NCBI GenBank assembly: GCA_008373165.1
Contig: RQOU01000094.1
Coordinates: 1 to 52,545, forward strand
Length of the DNA: 52,545 nt
Source: SAR202 cluster bacterium
Lineage (GTDB): Bacteria > Chloroflexota > Dehalococcoidia > Lucifugimonadales > Lucifugimonadaceae
Direction: 5' to 3'
Below, one piece after another: positions 33,031 through 40,935 of the stretch. Below the pieces are notes generated by a model that had not been told where the DNA came from, made no database searches, and was given only the letters and a program-made list of their open reading frames with translations. Position 1 is the first letter of the stretch. The number at the start of each line of letters is the position of its first letter. A program made the position numbers and the translations under genes.

Positions 33031-34371
33031 CTAGGCATAGCCACTCCGTCTCAAAACATTCTTTACTGCTGATACAAACGCATCTACATCGTCTTCGGTG
33101 TGAACAGTAGAAACATTACCTGCACAGCGATTTGACATCAGGAATCCTTCGTTCAGTAATCCTATGAACATTGTTTGCATCATCTCTTTGTTGTTGGTTG
33201 CATAGGTCCTGTAGTCAGTAACTTCTGTTGATGTGAATTGTAAAGCGAAAAGAGATGCCACTCCAGTTACGCTCATAGGAACTTCCAGTTCCGCAAAAAG
33301 TGTTCTCAACTTGCTGCGGAGCATGTCTCCAAGGCGTTCTAGGTATTCGTATTTATCTGGTGTGAGGCTTTCAAGCGTTGCCACCCCAGCCACTGCCGTC
33401 ATGGGGTTACCGTTGAATGTTCCGGCGTGCTGGACAACAGATCCTCCGTCAGAGGGATCCCATAATGACATGATGTCATCACGGCCGCCGAAGGCTCCTA
33501 CAGGCATTCCGCCTCCCACTACTTTCCCGAAACAGGTTAAATCGGGTTTTACACCGTAGTAGTCCTGAGCGCCTCCATAGGCGATTCGGAATGCGATTAC
33601 CTCATCGAATATTAATACGATGCCCAGATCGTCGGTTATTCGACGCAGACCTTCCAAGAATTCTGGTTTAGCAGGCACCATCCCACATTGTCCATTAACA
33701 GGCTCCACTATCACGGCTGCTAAATCGTCGGCGTGTTTGCGAATGATTTTTTCTGCCGCGGCAATATCGTTGAATGGTGTTATGAAGATATCGTCGACTG
33801 CTGTATCGGATATTCCTGGAAATGCGGCTACAGATTCTGGCGATTCAGCATCGCCAGCTTCGTCTAGCGGCGGGACAACGCTGATCTGTATAGCATCATG
33901 ATTCCCGTGATATGCACCTTCGCATTTTATGAGTTTCTGTTTGCCGGTGAATGCTCTTGCAGCCCGGATTGCGTTGAGGGTCGCTTCTGTACCGGTGTTA
34001 ACAAATCGGACCTTATCAAGAGAAGGGACACGTTCACACATCAGTTCTGCCCATCGGACAACGGATGGACTTGGAGCTGGAAATGACAGCCCCTTATCAA
34101 TCTGTGAAGCCAGGGCTGATGTTACCTCTGGCGGTCGGTGTCCCAATATTAACGTCGTCATATTATTTACGAAGTCTGTTCTCTTGTTACCGTCTGCATC
34201 GGTCAGTGTCGTTCCCTCTCCACTTGTTATGTAGACCGGAAAGGGATCCCAGTAAATTGAATTACGGGTATCTCCGCCAGGCATAAATTTACTGGCTTTC
34301 TTGTGTAAGTCTTCGGAAATTGGGTTTGCTGTTGAATATGATGCAATTTCTCGTTCAAGTGGGGATGTCAT
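33031..34371 (-). CDS. Class-III aminotransferase, glutamate-1-semialdehyde aminomutase-like
   Basis: The 446-residue PLP enzyme has PGGDTRN near 31-37, NNMTTLILGH, VNTGTEATLNAIRAAR near 124-139, GAYHGNHD near 152-159, EPVNGQCG near 223-230, FDEVI near 255-259 and FGKVVGGGMPVGAFGG with Schiff-base Lys283. The pattern is that of HemL and related aminotransferases. True HemL has a GTxM/GTLSGNP motif; here TFNGNP is present. Since HemL relatives with other substrates are common in marine Chloroflexota and the gene is not near heme genes, a different transaminase function is at least as likely. Confidence 0.88.
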   Translation of the reverse strand: MTSPLEREIASYSTANPISEDLHKKASKFMPGGDTRNSIYWDPFPVYITSGEGTTLTDADGNKRTDFVNNMTTLILGHRPPEVTSALASQIDKGLSFPAPSPSVVRWAELMCERVPSLDKVRFVNTGTEATLNAIRAARAFTGKQKLIKCEGAYHGNHDAIQISVVPPLDEAGDAESPESVAAFPGISDTAVDDIFITPFNDIAAAEKIIRKHADDLAAVIVEPVNGQCGMVPAKPEFLEGLRRITDDLGIVLIFDEVIAFRIAYGGAQDYYGVKPDLTCFGKVVGGGMPVGAFGGRDDIMSLWDPSDGGSVVQHAGTFNGNPMTAVAGVATLESLTPDKYEYLERLGDMLRSKLRTLFAELEVPMSVTGVASLFALQFTSTEVTDYRTYATNNKEMMQTMFIGLLNEGFLMSNRCAGNVSTVHTEDDVDAFVSAVKNVLRRSGYA

Positions 34372-34439
34372 TTCAGAATTTACAACCTGATCTACTGGGG
34401 TGGATTTTTTCCACAGTCATTTTAGATGTTTGTTAATAC

Positions 34440-35228
34440 CTAGTTGATAAGAGCGTTTAATAAAGTCGGTAGCGCGCTGCCCGCTTTTGAACGCAAAGAT
34501 ATCTTACTGAGTGCAGTTAATTTTGTTTTATTCGGGTTAATTTCGACGATTGTGGCACCGGCGGACTCTGCAATCCAAACCAGACCGCTTGCTGGTCGCA
34601 CTGTTCCTGATGTACCAATCGTAATGACGCAGTCTGCTTTATTGATTTCGGCTCTAGCTGCGGTCATTACGTCATCAGGGATTGGTTCTCCGAACATTAC
34701 AGTGTCGAATTTCACTAAGCCATCGCACTTTTCACACGGTTTCGGGGCATACAAAGGGACGAAGCTGCCCAGTGATATACGTTCATTACATTCGATGCAT
34801 CTCAATTTTGTTCGATTGCCATGAATTTCGATCAGGTTCTTCAGCCCGGCTTTCTCGTCCAGCCCGTCGATATTTTGGGTAATGACCGATTGTATGGCGC
34901 CCCTTTTTTCCATTTCAGCCAGGGCATAGTGGCCGGCATGTGGCTCTGCTCCTTCTAGAGCATCACGCAATTCCAGAATGTGGGCATCAGCTTCTTTATT
35001 GGCCCGACGGTTCCACCAACCGATTGGATCTTTTTTGAAATCAGCATACCCATCCATTCGAGGTGTGCCGTACTTTGTCCATAGTCCGCCCACTCCTCTG
35101 AATGGCGGAATTCCGCTTTCTACCGACATTCCGGCACCGGTCATCGCAACCACATATGTGGATTCGTTCATCAAGCAGGCGATCTCTTGGACCGTTTTTC
35201 GCAGATAGCTTGTTTTGACCTTTTCCAT
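34440..35228 (-). CDS. NAD-dependent protein deacylase, Sir2 family
   Basis: Sirtuins remove acyl groups from lysines using NAD. The start is uncertain: the ORF track uses 35279, inside recF. I place it at the ATG at 35228 (262 residues), seven bases after the recF stop; no candidate has a clear ribosome site. The sequence has GAGMSVESGIPPFRG near 30-45, TQNIDGLDEKAG, the catalytic His of IHGN, four Cys (CIECNE and CEKC) for structural zinc, MFGEPIP and GTSGTV near the C-terminus. The Thr/Gly-rich NAD pocket is intact. It is transcribed with recF, an association with no known functional logic. Confidence 0.92.
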   Translation of the reverse strand: MEKVKTSYLRKTVQEIACLMNESTYVVAMTGAGMSVESGIPPFRGVGGLWTKYGTPRMDGYADFKKDPIGWWNRRANKEADAHILELRDALEGAEPHAGHYALAEMEKRGAIQSVITQNIDGLDEKAGLKNLIEIHGNRTKLRCIECNERISLGSFVPLYAPKPCEKCDGLVKFDTVMFGEPIPDDVMTAARAEINKADCVITIGTSGTVRPASGLVWIAESAGATIVEINPNKTKLTALSKISLRSKAGSALPTLLNALIN

Positions 35229-35235
35229 AGAAGGT

Positions 35236-36432
35236 TTAGGGGTTGGCATTTGCGATTGAATCTTGTGTAACGCGTCCATTCATAACCGTGTAGATATCGG
35301 CTTTTTCAAGGAAGTTATCAGGGAGTATTGCCCGCTCAGTTGCAGTCAAGAGCACCTGTTCGTGTTTTGTAGCTGCCTCTAGCACCAGCTTTCGGCGTTC
35401 TATATCAAGTTCCGAGAGGATATCGTCCAGTGCAAGAACCGGAGTTCGCCCAGTGGACTGTGTAACGAATACTGCTTCAGCAATTTTAAGAGCGAGTGCG
35501 ATCGTTCGACATTGCCCGCGAGACGCGAAATTATCTGCTCGGTTGCCATTCAGTCGGATTTCTAAGTCATCTCTGTGTGGCCCGATTACTGTAATGCCTT
35601 GTGCTATTTCTCGTCGTTGTAGGGTTGGCAGGGCATTTGTTATTTCTTTCTCAATCATCTCCGCATTCATACTGCTGATGTTGACTGTGTCTTTAGAGGA
35701 CGCCGTGATGCGAGGTTGGTATTCGAGCTCGAGCTTGTCACCATTTGTCAGGTCTTGATGTGCGGGTACGGCATGTTCATTTAATCCGTCCACCGATCTT
35801 CGACGGGAATCGGTGATTAATGCTCCTTCATACGCTAAGCGTTCATTCCAGAATGCGAGTTCATTTTCTTGTGAAAGGCCATCCCTTATTTGGCGGAGCA
35901 ACTGATTCCGTTGGTTAACCACTTGTCTGTACCGTTGCAGGGATTTTAGGTAGACATTATTTGATTGAGAAATAAGGATGTCGAGGTATCTGCGGCGTCG
36001 ACCGGGTGATCCGTAAATGATTTCCAAATCTTCTGCTTCAAAAAAGACTATGTTGAGGTTTCCTACAAAATCTATGGCCGAGCGCTTGATTCCATTTACT
36101 CGAAGACCTTTGCGAAACGCATGGGTTGCATTTTTTGAACGTTCAGTGGCGGTTATGTCAAAATCTATCTGCGCCTGAACTGTGCTGTCAGCACTGCGAC
36201 CTACTCCCAAGACCTGGATGTGTCCACCGGTTTCTGCTAATGACCAGTTGACGAGCTCGCGTTCATTTGAAGAGCGCGGCGATTTGGCTATCGCCAACAT
36301 GTATGCAGCTTCGAGGAGATTACTTTTTCCATGTCCGTTTTGCCCCTCGAACAGAGTGAGCCCAGGGCGCAATTCAAGTTCGGTATTTGTGTGGTTTCTA
36401 AAACCGGCAAGGGAAAGCCTCGATAAATAGAT
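35236..36432 (-). CDS. recF: DNA replication and repair protein RecF, probable AUC start
   Basis: RecF loads RecA at DNA gaps with RecO and RecR. The ORF track starts at a TTG at 36372, after the conserved N-terminus. The same frame extends upstream 20 codons to an ATC at 36432 and reads IYLSRLSLAGFRNH, exactly the family opening (usually MYLxxLxLxNFRNY). AGAAGGA at 36440-36446 lies seven bases before that ATC, an ideal ribosome site. No ATG, GTG or TTG occurs between the in-frame stop upstream and the TTG at 36372. With this start the protein has 398 residues: Walker A GQNGHGKS at 30-37, then the signature, Walker B LALDDILSELD and the RRK segment near 350-365. A sequencing error changing ATG to ATC is the alternative. 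Confidence 0.9.
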   Translation of the reverse strand: MYLSRLSLAGFRNHTNTELELRPGLTLFEGQNGHGKSNLLEAAYMLAIAKSPRSSNERELVNWSLAETGGHIQVLGVGRSADSTVQAQIDFDITATERSKNATHAFRKGLRVNGIKRSAIDFVGNLNIVFFEAEDLEIIYGSPGRRRRYLDILISQSNNVYLKSLQRYRQVVNQRNQLLRQIRDGLSQENELAFWNERLAYEGALITDSRRRSVDGLNEHAVPAHQDLTNGDKLELEYQPRITASSKDTVNISSMNAEMIEKEITNALPTLQRREIAQGITVIGPHRDDLEIRLNGNRADNFASRGQCRTIALALKIAEAVFVTQSTGRTPVLALDDILSELDIERRKLVLEAATKHEQVLLTATERAILPDNFLEKADIYTVMNGRVTQDSIANANP

Positions 36433-36439
36433 GAGAATG

Positions 36440-36446
36440 TCCTTCT
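36440..36446 (-). promoter_or_regulatory. recF: Shine-Dalgarno deciding the recF AUC start
   Basis: On the minus strand AGAAGGA is followed by seven bases (CATTCTC) and then ATC, the first codon of the conserved RecF N-terminus. The only other rare start, ATT, would begin one base after this site and is too close. Confidence 0.6.
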
Positions 36447-36723
36447 TAAAAGTAGCCTGGTTTTCGGTGTGGCCAATTATCAGTTATTTATATTTGCTGA
36501 GAGGGAAATTTTAGCACCGTAAACGGATAGGAACATTGCAGATCGATGCTCATTGGATTGGTTGAATTGGATATGAATTTTCCAAAGATATTATTTGCTT
36601 ATAACTAGAATTCCATTAATTGAAGCATTGACTGAAACTAGTAAATCCTCAAAACAGCGTAATTCGTTTGTTTGGCATTAAAATGGGTGTAGTAACCATT
36701 ACTTAATAACTGGGGTGGGCATT

Positions 36724-37239
36724 TTGGACTTAAAGTCATTAATTAGGGACGTTCCGGATTATCCATCCGCCGGCATTTTATTTCGTGACCTGACTCCCCT
36801 GATGGCCAATGCCGATGCGATGCGTCATGTTACAGAAACACTGTCTACTCACTTGAGCGAAAAGCGAACCGAGGCCATTGCGGCAATCGATGCTCGTGGA
36901 TTTATATTCGGTGCGCCGGTTGCATCACAGCTTGGTGTGCCTTTTGTACCTCTTCGTAAATCTGGAAAACTACCGCCTCCAGTCGTTGGTGTTGACTATG
37001 CTTTAGAGTATGGAACAGCCCGACTTGAGGTTGCTGAATCTGCATTGTCTGGCCATCAGAGGGTTGCGATTATTGATGATCTGCTTGCAACCGGAGGCAC
37101 AGCTGGCGCAGGAGCAGAGCTGATTTTGTCTCTCGGAGGAGATGTGATCACTTTTGCTTTTTTGGTTGAATTGGGATTTTTGAATGGGCGACAACGCCTG
37201 CCGGATGGGATCGATGTTTTCAGCATGGTTCAGTATTAG
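36724..37239 (+). CDS. apt: Adenine phosphoribosyltransferase
   Basis: Apt makes AMP from adenine and PRPP. The track begins at a GTG at 36715 (174 residues). I prefer the TTG at 36724 (171 residues), because it is preceded by GGGGTGGG and reads MDLKSLIRDVPDYP, matching the Bacillus-type N-terminus. The sequence then has PDYPSAGILFRDLTPL near 10-25, AIDARGFIFG near 62-71, PPPVVGVDYALEYG near 89-102 and the PRPP site VAIIDDLLATGGT near 118-130. Length is typical. The next gene, a HAD hydrolase, starts two bases after its stop and is probably cotranscribed. Upstream lies a 291-bp divergent region with recF in which I saw nothing else clear. Confidence 0.95.
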   Translation: MDLKSLIRDVPDYPSAGILFRDLTPLMANADAMRHVTETLSTHLSEKRTEAIAAIDARGFIFGAPVASQLGVPFVPLRKSGKLPPPVVGVDYALEYGTARLEVAESALSGHQRVAIIDDLLATGGTAGAGAELILSLGGDVITFAFLVELGFLNGRQRLPDGIDVFSMVQY

Positions 37240-37241
37240 TT

Positions 37242-38018
37242 TTGGCATCTATCGACCGCGCCGCTGTCACATTCGATTTGTGGAAGACCCTGATTTTTGA
37301 GTATGGCAACAAGTCAAACTCGTCTAAACGAGCAGAGTTGAGGACCGAGTACTCGCTTGATGCTCTCAGAGATTTCGGGGAGCCGGTCGATCAGGCTAGA
37401 TTCCATAAAATTTTTGTCGATATGGCTGAAGAAATTACCCTCGGGCATGATAGTGGGACTGACGCGCATTTTCATAAGTGGGTTGAACTTGGATTATCTC
37501 GCATTGATCCCGATTTGCCCTACCGTATCGGGGGTTCTGGTATTACTCAGGTAGGGGATGCAATCGATAAAGCATTTTTAGACTGCCCGCCGCTGCTTCT
37601 TGAAGGTTCTTTGGAGATTTTAAATCAAGTGCATAGTCGAGGTCTTCTGATTGGGCTTATTACCAACACTGGGATGACTAGTAGCAGTGCATTTACTGCA
37701 TGGTTTGCCGAACTGGGGTTGCTTCCCATATTTGACCACATGGTGTTTTCAAATGACTTAGCAATTGCTAAACCGAATCATTTAATTTTTGATCTAACTC
37801 TTGAGGCACTGCGAGTTATACCGCAGAGGGTTATACACGTCGGTGACAATATTCATACAGATGTCGCAGGTGCTGCCGCAGTAGGCATTACGACCGTTTG
37901 GGTAAGTGGTAGTACTCAAACAGATTTACCTTTTGACGTGAAGCCCGATTTCACATTGCAAACGATTCTTGAATTGCTGCCGATTGTCGATCGATGGCTT
38001 GGATCACTCGACAGATAA
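37242..38018 (+). CDS. HAD-superfamily hydrolase
   Basis: The 258-residue protein belongs to the haloacid dehalogenase superfamily. Motif I is TFDLWKTL near 9-16, with nucleophile Asp and Trp in place of the second Asp of phosphatases, as in FDxWxTL relatives. Motif II is LITNTG near 137-142, a Lys lies in AKPNHLIF near 175-182, and motif IV is HVGDNIHTDVAGA near 198-210. A helical cap sits between motifs I and II. It is likely a phosphatase or dehalogenase of small substrates; the missing second Asp argues somewhat against a simple phosphatase. It starts at TTG 37242, two bases after apt. Confidence 0.88.
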   Translation: MASIDRAAVTFDLWKTLIFEYGNKSNSSKRAELRTEYSLDALRDFGEPVDQARFHKIFVDMAEEITLGHDSGTDAHFHKWVELGLSRIDPDLPYRIGGSGITQVGDAIDKAFLDCPPLLLEGSLEILNQVHSRGLLIGLITNTGMTSSSAFTAWFAELGLLPIFDHMVFSNDLAIAKPNHLIFDLTLEALRVIPQRVIHVGDNIHTDVAGAAAVGITTVWVSGSTQTDLPFDVKPDFTLQTILELLPIVDRWLGSLDR

Positions 38019-38025
38019 CGTCTGG

Positions 38026-38808
38026 TTATTTTAACTTTCTGTTCGCAAACCGCGTTGCCGCTACAAGCAATGCGAAATTAATAGTTGTTAATGTTCCTAT
38101 GAACAGGGTTGCCTCAAAGAAAAATCGTTGAGGGAACATGATAATTAGGTAATCTTTACGGGGGTCAAGCATCCATAGATCGTTGGTAAAACTTAAGAAA
38201 TGGAACTGAGTGAATAGCCAGCCGAAATCTATTACGGCGGTTATCCCAAAGATGGTTAAAAAAATGCCGGTCCCTAGTACTGACCACTTCAATGTCTTGA
38301 GTAGTAGCGGTAGTAGTTCCTGCTTTAACGCAAGCACTCCAAAAGCGAGTAAGGCCAAGAGGCAGGCTCCTGAGACACGTGAGGTTATGAAAACAGCCTG
38401 CATGAGTTTTTTGACGTCAACCATGTGGAGCACCTCTCTTTCGTTGTAGAGAGAAACTTTGGCTCCGTCATAATCTACTCGCAGGTCTAGTAGCTCGGCG
38501 TCATCATTAAAGTATTGTTTTATCTGTGCTGCTCCACTGTTGAGCTGCTCTTTATCGAGACCTGTTCTATTGGGTATGTCATTACGCCACCAGTTATATT
38601 CGTACAGCCATTCGCTGTTGGTGATGTAGCTGGTATTAAAGAGAATTAAAAACACCGGAAGCAGCAATGCGAACACCCAGGCTCCGATTATGGGTGAATT
38701 CCGTCTTAGGTAGTCACTTTTCGAAAATGACGGTCTGCGGTGATTTTGCTTGTTGGATTGGTGCATATTAGAAGGTGTGGCAGCTAGGATACGGGTCTTA
38801 TTACCCAT
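38026..38808 (-). CDS. DUF1461/TIGR01906 integral membrane protein
   Basis: The 260-residue protein has an N-terminal membrane helix (about 38-62), an outside loop of about 85 residues and three or four more helices (about 130-155, 165-190, 225-250). The family markers are the WLYEYNWW stretch and the EVLHMVDVKKLM segment, which place it in the DUF1461 family, known from Gram-positives and Chloroflexota. Function is not known; some relatives are reported near lipid or lipoprotein modification genes. It stands alone here, convergent with the HAD gene (7 bp between stops) and divergent from mazG. Confidence 0.82.
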   Translation of the reverse strand: MGNKTRILAATPSNMHQSNKQNHRRPSFSKSDYLRRNSPIIGAWVFALLLPVFLILFNTSYITNSEWLYEYNWWRNDIPNRTGLDKEQLNSGAAQIKQYFNDDAELLDLRVDYDGAKVSLYNEREVLHMVDVKKLMQAVFITSRVSGACLLALLAFGVLALKQELLPLLLKTLKWSVLGTGIFLTIFGITAVIDFGWLFTQFHFLSFTNDLWMLDPRKDYLIIMFPQRFFFEATLFIGTLTTINFALLVAATRFANRKLK

Positions 38809-38847
38809 ATTGGTTCAATTCATGGGTTTGATTATTGTCTAGAAGGT

Positions 38848-39642
38848 ATGGAGAGTCTTTTGATTTTACAGAGCAGTCAGGCTCAATCAGATGGAGAAGC
38901 GTTTGCAGAACTTGTCGCTACAGTAGAGATACTGAGAAATCCAGGGGGTTGTCCTTGGGACGCGGAGCAGACCCATGCTTCGCTGAGGCCTAATTTACTG
39001 GAAGAGACGTATGAAACACTTGATGCCATCGACTCGGGAGATCCTGCCAGCTTGGCCGAAGAGTTAGGTGACATACTCACTCAAATTGTATTCCACGCTG
39101 ATATAGCAAAGCGTGGAGATAGTTTTGACGCTGCTTCAATTTGTAATGCCGTCCGCGAAAAGCTGATCCGTAGACATCCCCATGTTTTTGGAGATGAGGA
39201 TGCGATTAATGAGGCCGATACGGTTGTAGATCGTTGGGAGGAAATCAAACGGGCCGAATCTGGTGGTAAACGCTCTATTGTTGCTTCCTTGCCTTCTGAG
39301 ATGCCTGCGCTTGCATACTCAGCGTCGATTCAAAGACGTGTGATGCGGGTTGGTTTGCCCTGGCCTGAAAAGCAAGCTATGCCCCTGGCGTTCGCCGAGG
39401 TAAATGGCGAGTCCTCAGCAGAAACAGAGGAGCGTGCAGGTAAGTATTTGATGGGTGTTGCCCGGCAAGTGCAAGCAGCGGGAATTGACCCGGAGGTGGC
39501 ATTACGCAGGGCGACGGTGAGTCTTCGTGATCATGTGCTGCGAGCGGAGGAGATTGCAGGAGAAAAATCGTTGGCTGATTTGAAGGATGATGAAAAGTCT
39601 TTAATCTGGGAGCGAGCGGAGTCGGAAGTCGGAGATTCTTAG
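38848..39642 (+). CDS. mazG: Nucleoside triphosphate pyrophosphohydrolase MazG
   Basis: MazG hydrolyses nucleoside triphosphates, preferring non-canonical ones, to monophosphate and pyrophosphate. The 264-residue protein has GGCPWDAEQTHASLRPNLLEETYE near 32-55, the EExxE metal site and EELGDIL near 71-77, with a second ExxED-like region farther on (AFAEVNGESSAETEER). The C-terminal half resembles the second MazG domain of the tandem form, though the metal residues there are less clear. The N-terminal tetrapyrrole-methylase domain present in some relatives is absent. It is divergent from the DUF1461 gene and convergent with selD. Confidence 0.93.
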   Translation: MESLLILQSSQAQSDGEAFAELVATVEILRNPGGCPWDAEQTHASLRPNLLEETYETLDAIDSGDPASLAEELGDILTQIVFHADIAKRGDSFDAASICNAVREKLIRRHPHVFGDEDAINEADTVVDRWEEIKRAESGGKRSIVASLPSEMPALAYSASIQRRVMRVGLPWPEKQAMPLAFAEVNGESSAETEERAGKYLMGVARQVQAAGIDPEVALRRATVSLRDHVLRAEEIAGEKSLADLKDDEKSLIWERAESEVGDS

Positions 39643-39660
39643 AATTGATGAGGGCTCTTG

Positions 39661-40713
39661 CTATTTTCTAACTGTAATTGTCCCGGGATTACCTTCTGTG
39701 ACCTTGCCTATGACGCTACTGTAAAGTGTTTGATTATTAACTAATTTATTAACAAGATCTTCAGATCGCTCTTCGGAAACCGATATCAATAACCCTCCGG
39801 ATGTCTGAGCGTCGGCGAGAATTATCAGATTCAAATCCGATAGCCCATCTTCGATAGTCACGTTTTTTCTTATTGTTTCGATGTTGCGAGTTGTGCCGCC
39901 TGAAATATTTCCTGATTGGGCCAGTTCGACAACATCCGGCAGGATGGGTATCTTGGACCAGTTTAGGTTGGCTGATAATCCGCTGGATTTCATCATTTGT
40001 GAAAGGTGACCTAGAAGGCCGAATCCTGTGACATCTGTCGCTGAATTAACGCCCACTTCCACCATGGCATCCGAGGCACCTTTATTTAGTGTTGCCATTG
40101 ATTGAACGGCATGTTTTACGGATTCGTGTTTTGCGTTTCCAGCCTTGGCGGCGGTGGTGATAATTCCAGATCCAATTGCTTTCGTGATGACCAAGACATC
40201 CCCTGGCTGAGCATTTGCATTAGTTATCTGTTTGCCGGGTGTAACGACACCGGTAACTGCAAGGCCGTACTTAGGTTCGTTGTCGTCAATGGTGTGGCCA
40301 CCAATGATCAAAATGCCTGCCTCTTCTGCTTTTTTCTGCCCGCCTTCAAGAATCTTGGCTATAACATCGGGTCCCAGATCTCGTGGGAATGCCGCAATAT
40401 TTAACGCGGTTAGAGGAGTCCCGCCAACCGCGTAAACGTCACTGAGGGCGTTAGCAGCAGCGATCTGGCCATAGTCGAATGGGTCGTCGACTATAGGTGC
40501 AAAGAAATCAGTTGTAAGTACAAGAGCGACGCGTTCGTCTATCCGGTATATGGCAGCGTCATCTCCGGTTTCGTGTCCCACCAGCACATTTTTGTCGATG
40601 ATGGCGGGTGTCGGCAGCTTACCCAGGACCTGGGCGAGTTCGCTCTGGCTGAGCTTACCAGCTCAACCTGCGCAAGCAGCCAATTCAGTTAGTCGTACAG
40701 ATTTCTCGTTCAT
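39661..40713 (-). CDS. selD: Selenide, water dikinase SelD, selenoprotein with in-frame UGA (Sec17)
   Basis: SelD makes selenophosphate from selenide and ATP, for Sec and selenouridine synthesis. The ORF track begins at a GTG at 40587 because codon 17 is TGA (40663-40665). Reading through it from the ATG at 40713 gives 350 residues, normal for SelD, with N-terminus VRLTELAACAG-U-AGK. Sec17 and Lys20 match the catalytic Cys17 and Lys20 of E. coli SelD in number and spacing; the second Cys of the family (Cys19) is Gly here. Downstream are GDDAA near 51, LTTDFFAPIVDDPFD near 66-80, ANALSDVYAVGG and TDVTGFGLLGH. A SECIS-like hairpin follows the UGA. Sec use implies selA, selB and selC elsewhere in the genome. 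Confidence 0.93.
40621..40635 (-). promoter_or_regulatory. Putative bacterial SECIS hairpin of selD
   Basis: On the minus strand GCCCAG-GTC-CTGGGT forms a six-base-pair stem, including one G-U pair, with a three-base loop starting with G. The loop begins 34 bases after the UGA. As I recall the bacterial SECIS model, the apical loop should lie 16-37 bases after the UGA with a G among its first two bases, and this fits. A second hairpin nearer the UGA (40642-40662) could add to the structure. Confidence 0.55.
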
Positions 40714-40839
40714 GGTCCTTGAATCGTGCCATATTCCAGATGTTAAAGACATCTAGAAATTGCATAATTTAGAGAGTCCTCCAACTACTTTTAAGATTAA
40801 TTCATCCATAAGTTTTGATCACAGCCTGGATGATTCACA

Positions 40840-40868
40840 TTGACGTGCTTGTTAATGCATCCGACAAT
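40840..40868 (+). promoter_or_regulatory. Putative sigma-70-type promoter of lysA
   Basis: TTGACG at 40840-40845 and GACAAT at 40863-40868 are separated by 17 bp, matching the consensus at five and four positions. They lie 67 bp before the lysA ATG, so the leader would be about 60 bases. No lysine riboswitch is recognised in that leader. Confidence 0.42.
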
Positions 40869-40935
40869 CAAGGTTTATAGTTTGAGTTTAATCTCGCTGT
40901 GCCTGGTTCATTAAAACGTCATTTTGCTAAATCCC

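Noticed and set aside
36372-36372. recF starting at the TTG at 36372
   Set aside because: This removes the conserved LSLAGFRNH segment that is clearly encoded in the same open frame upstream.
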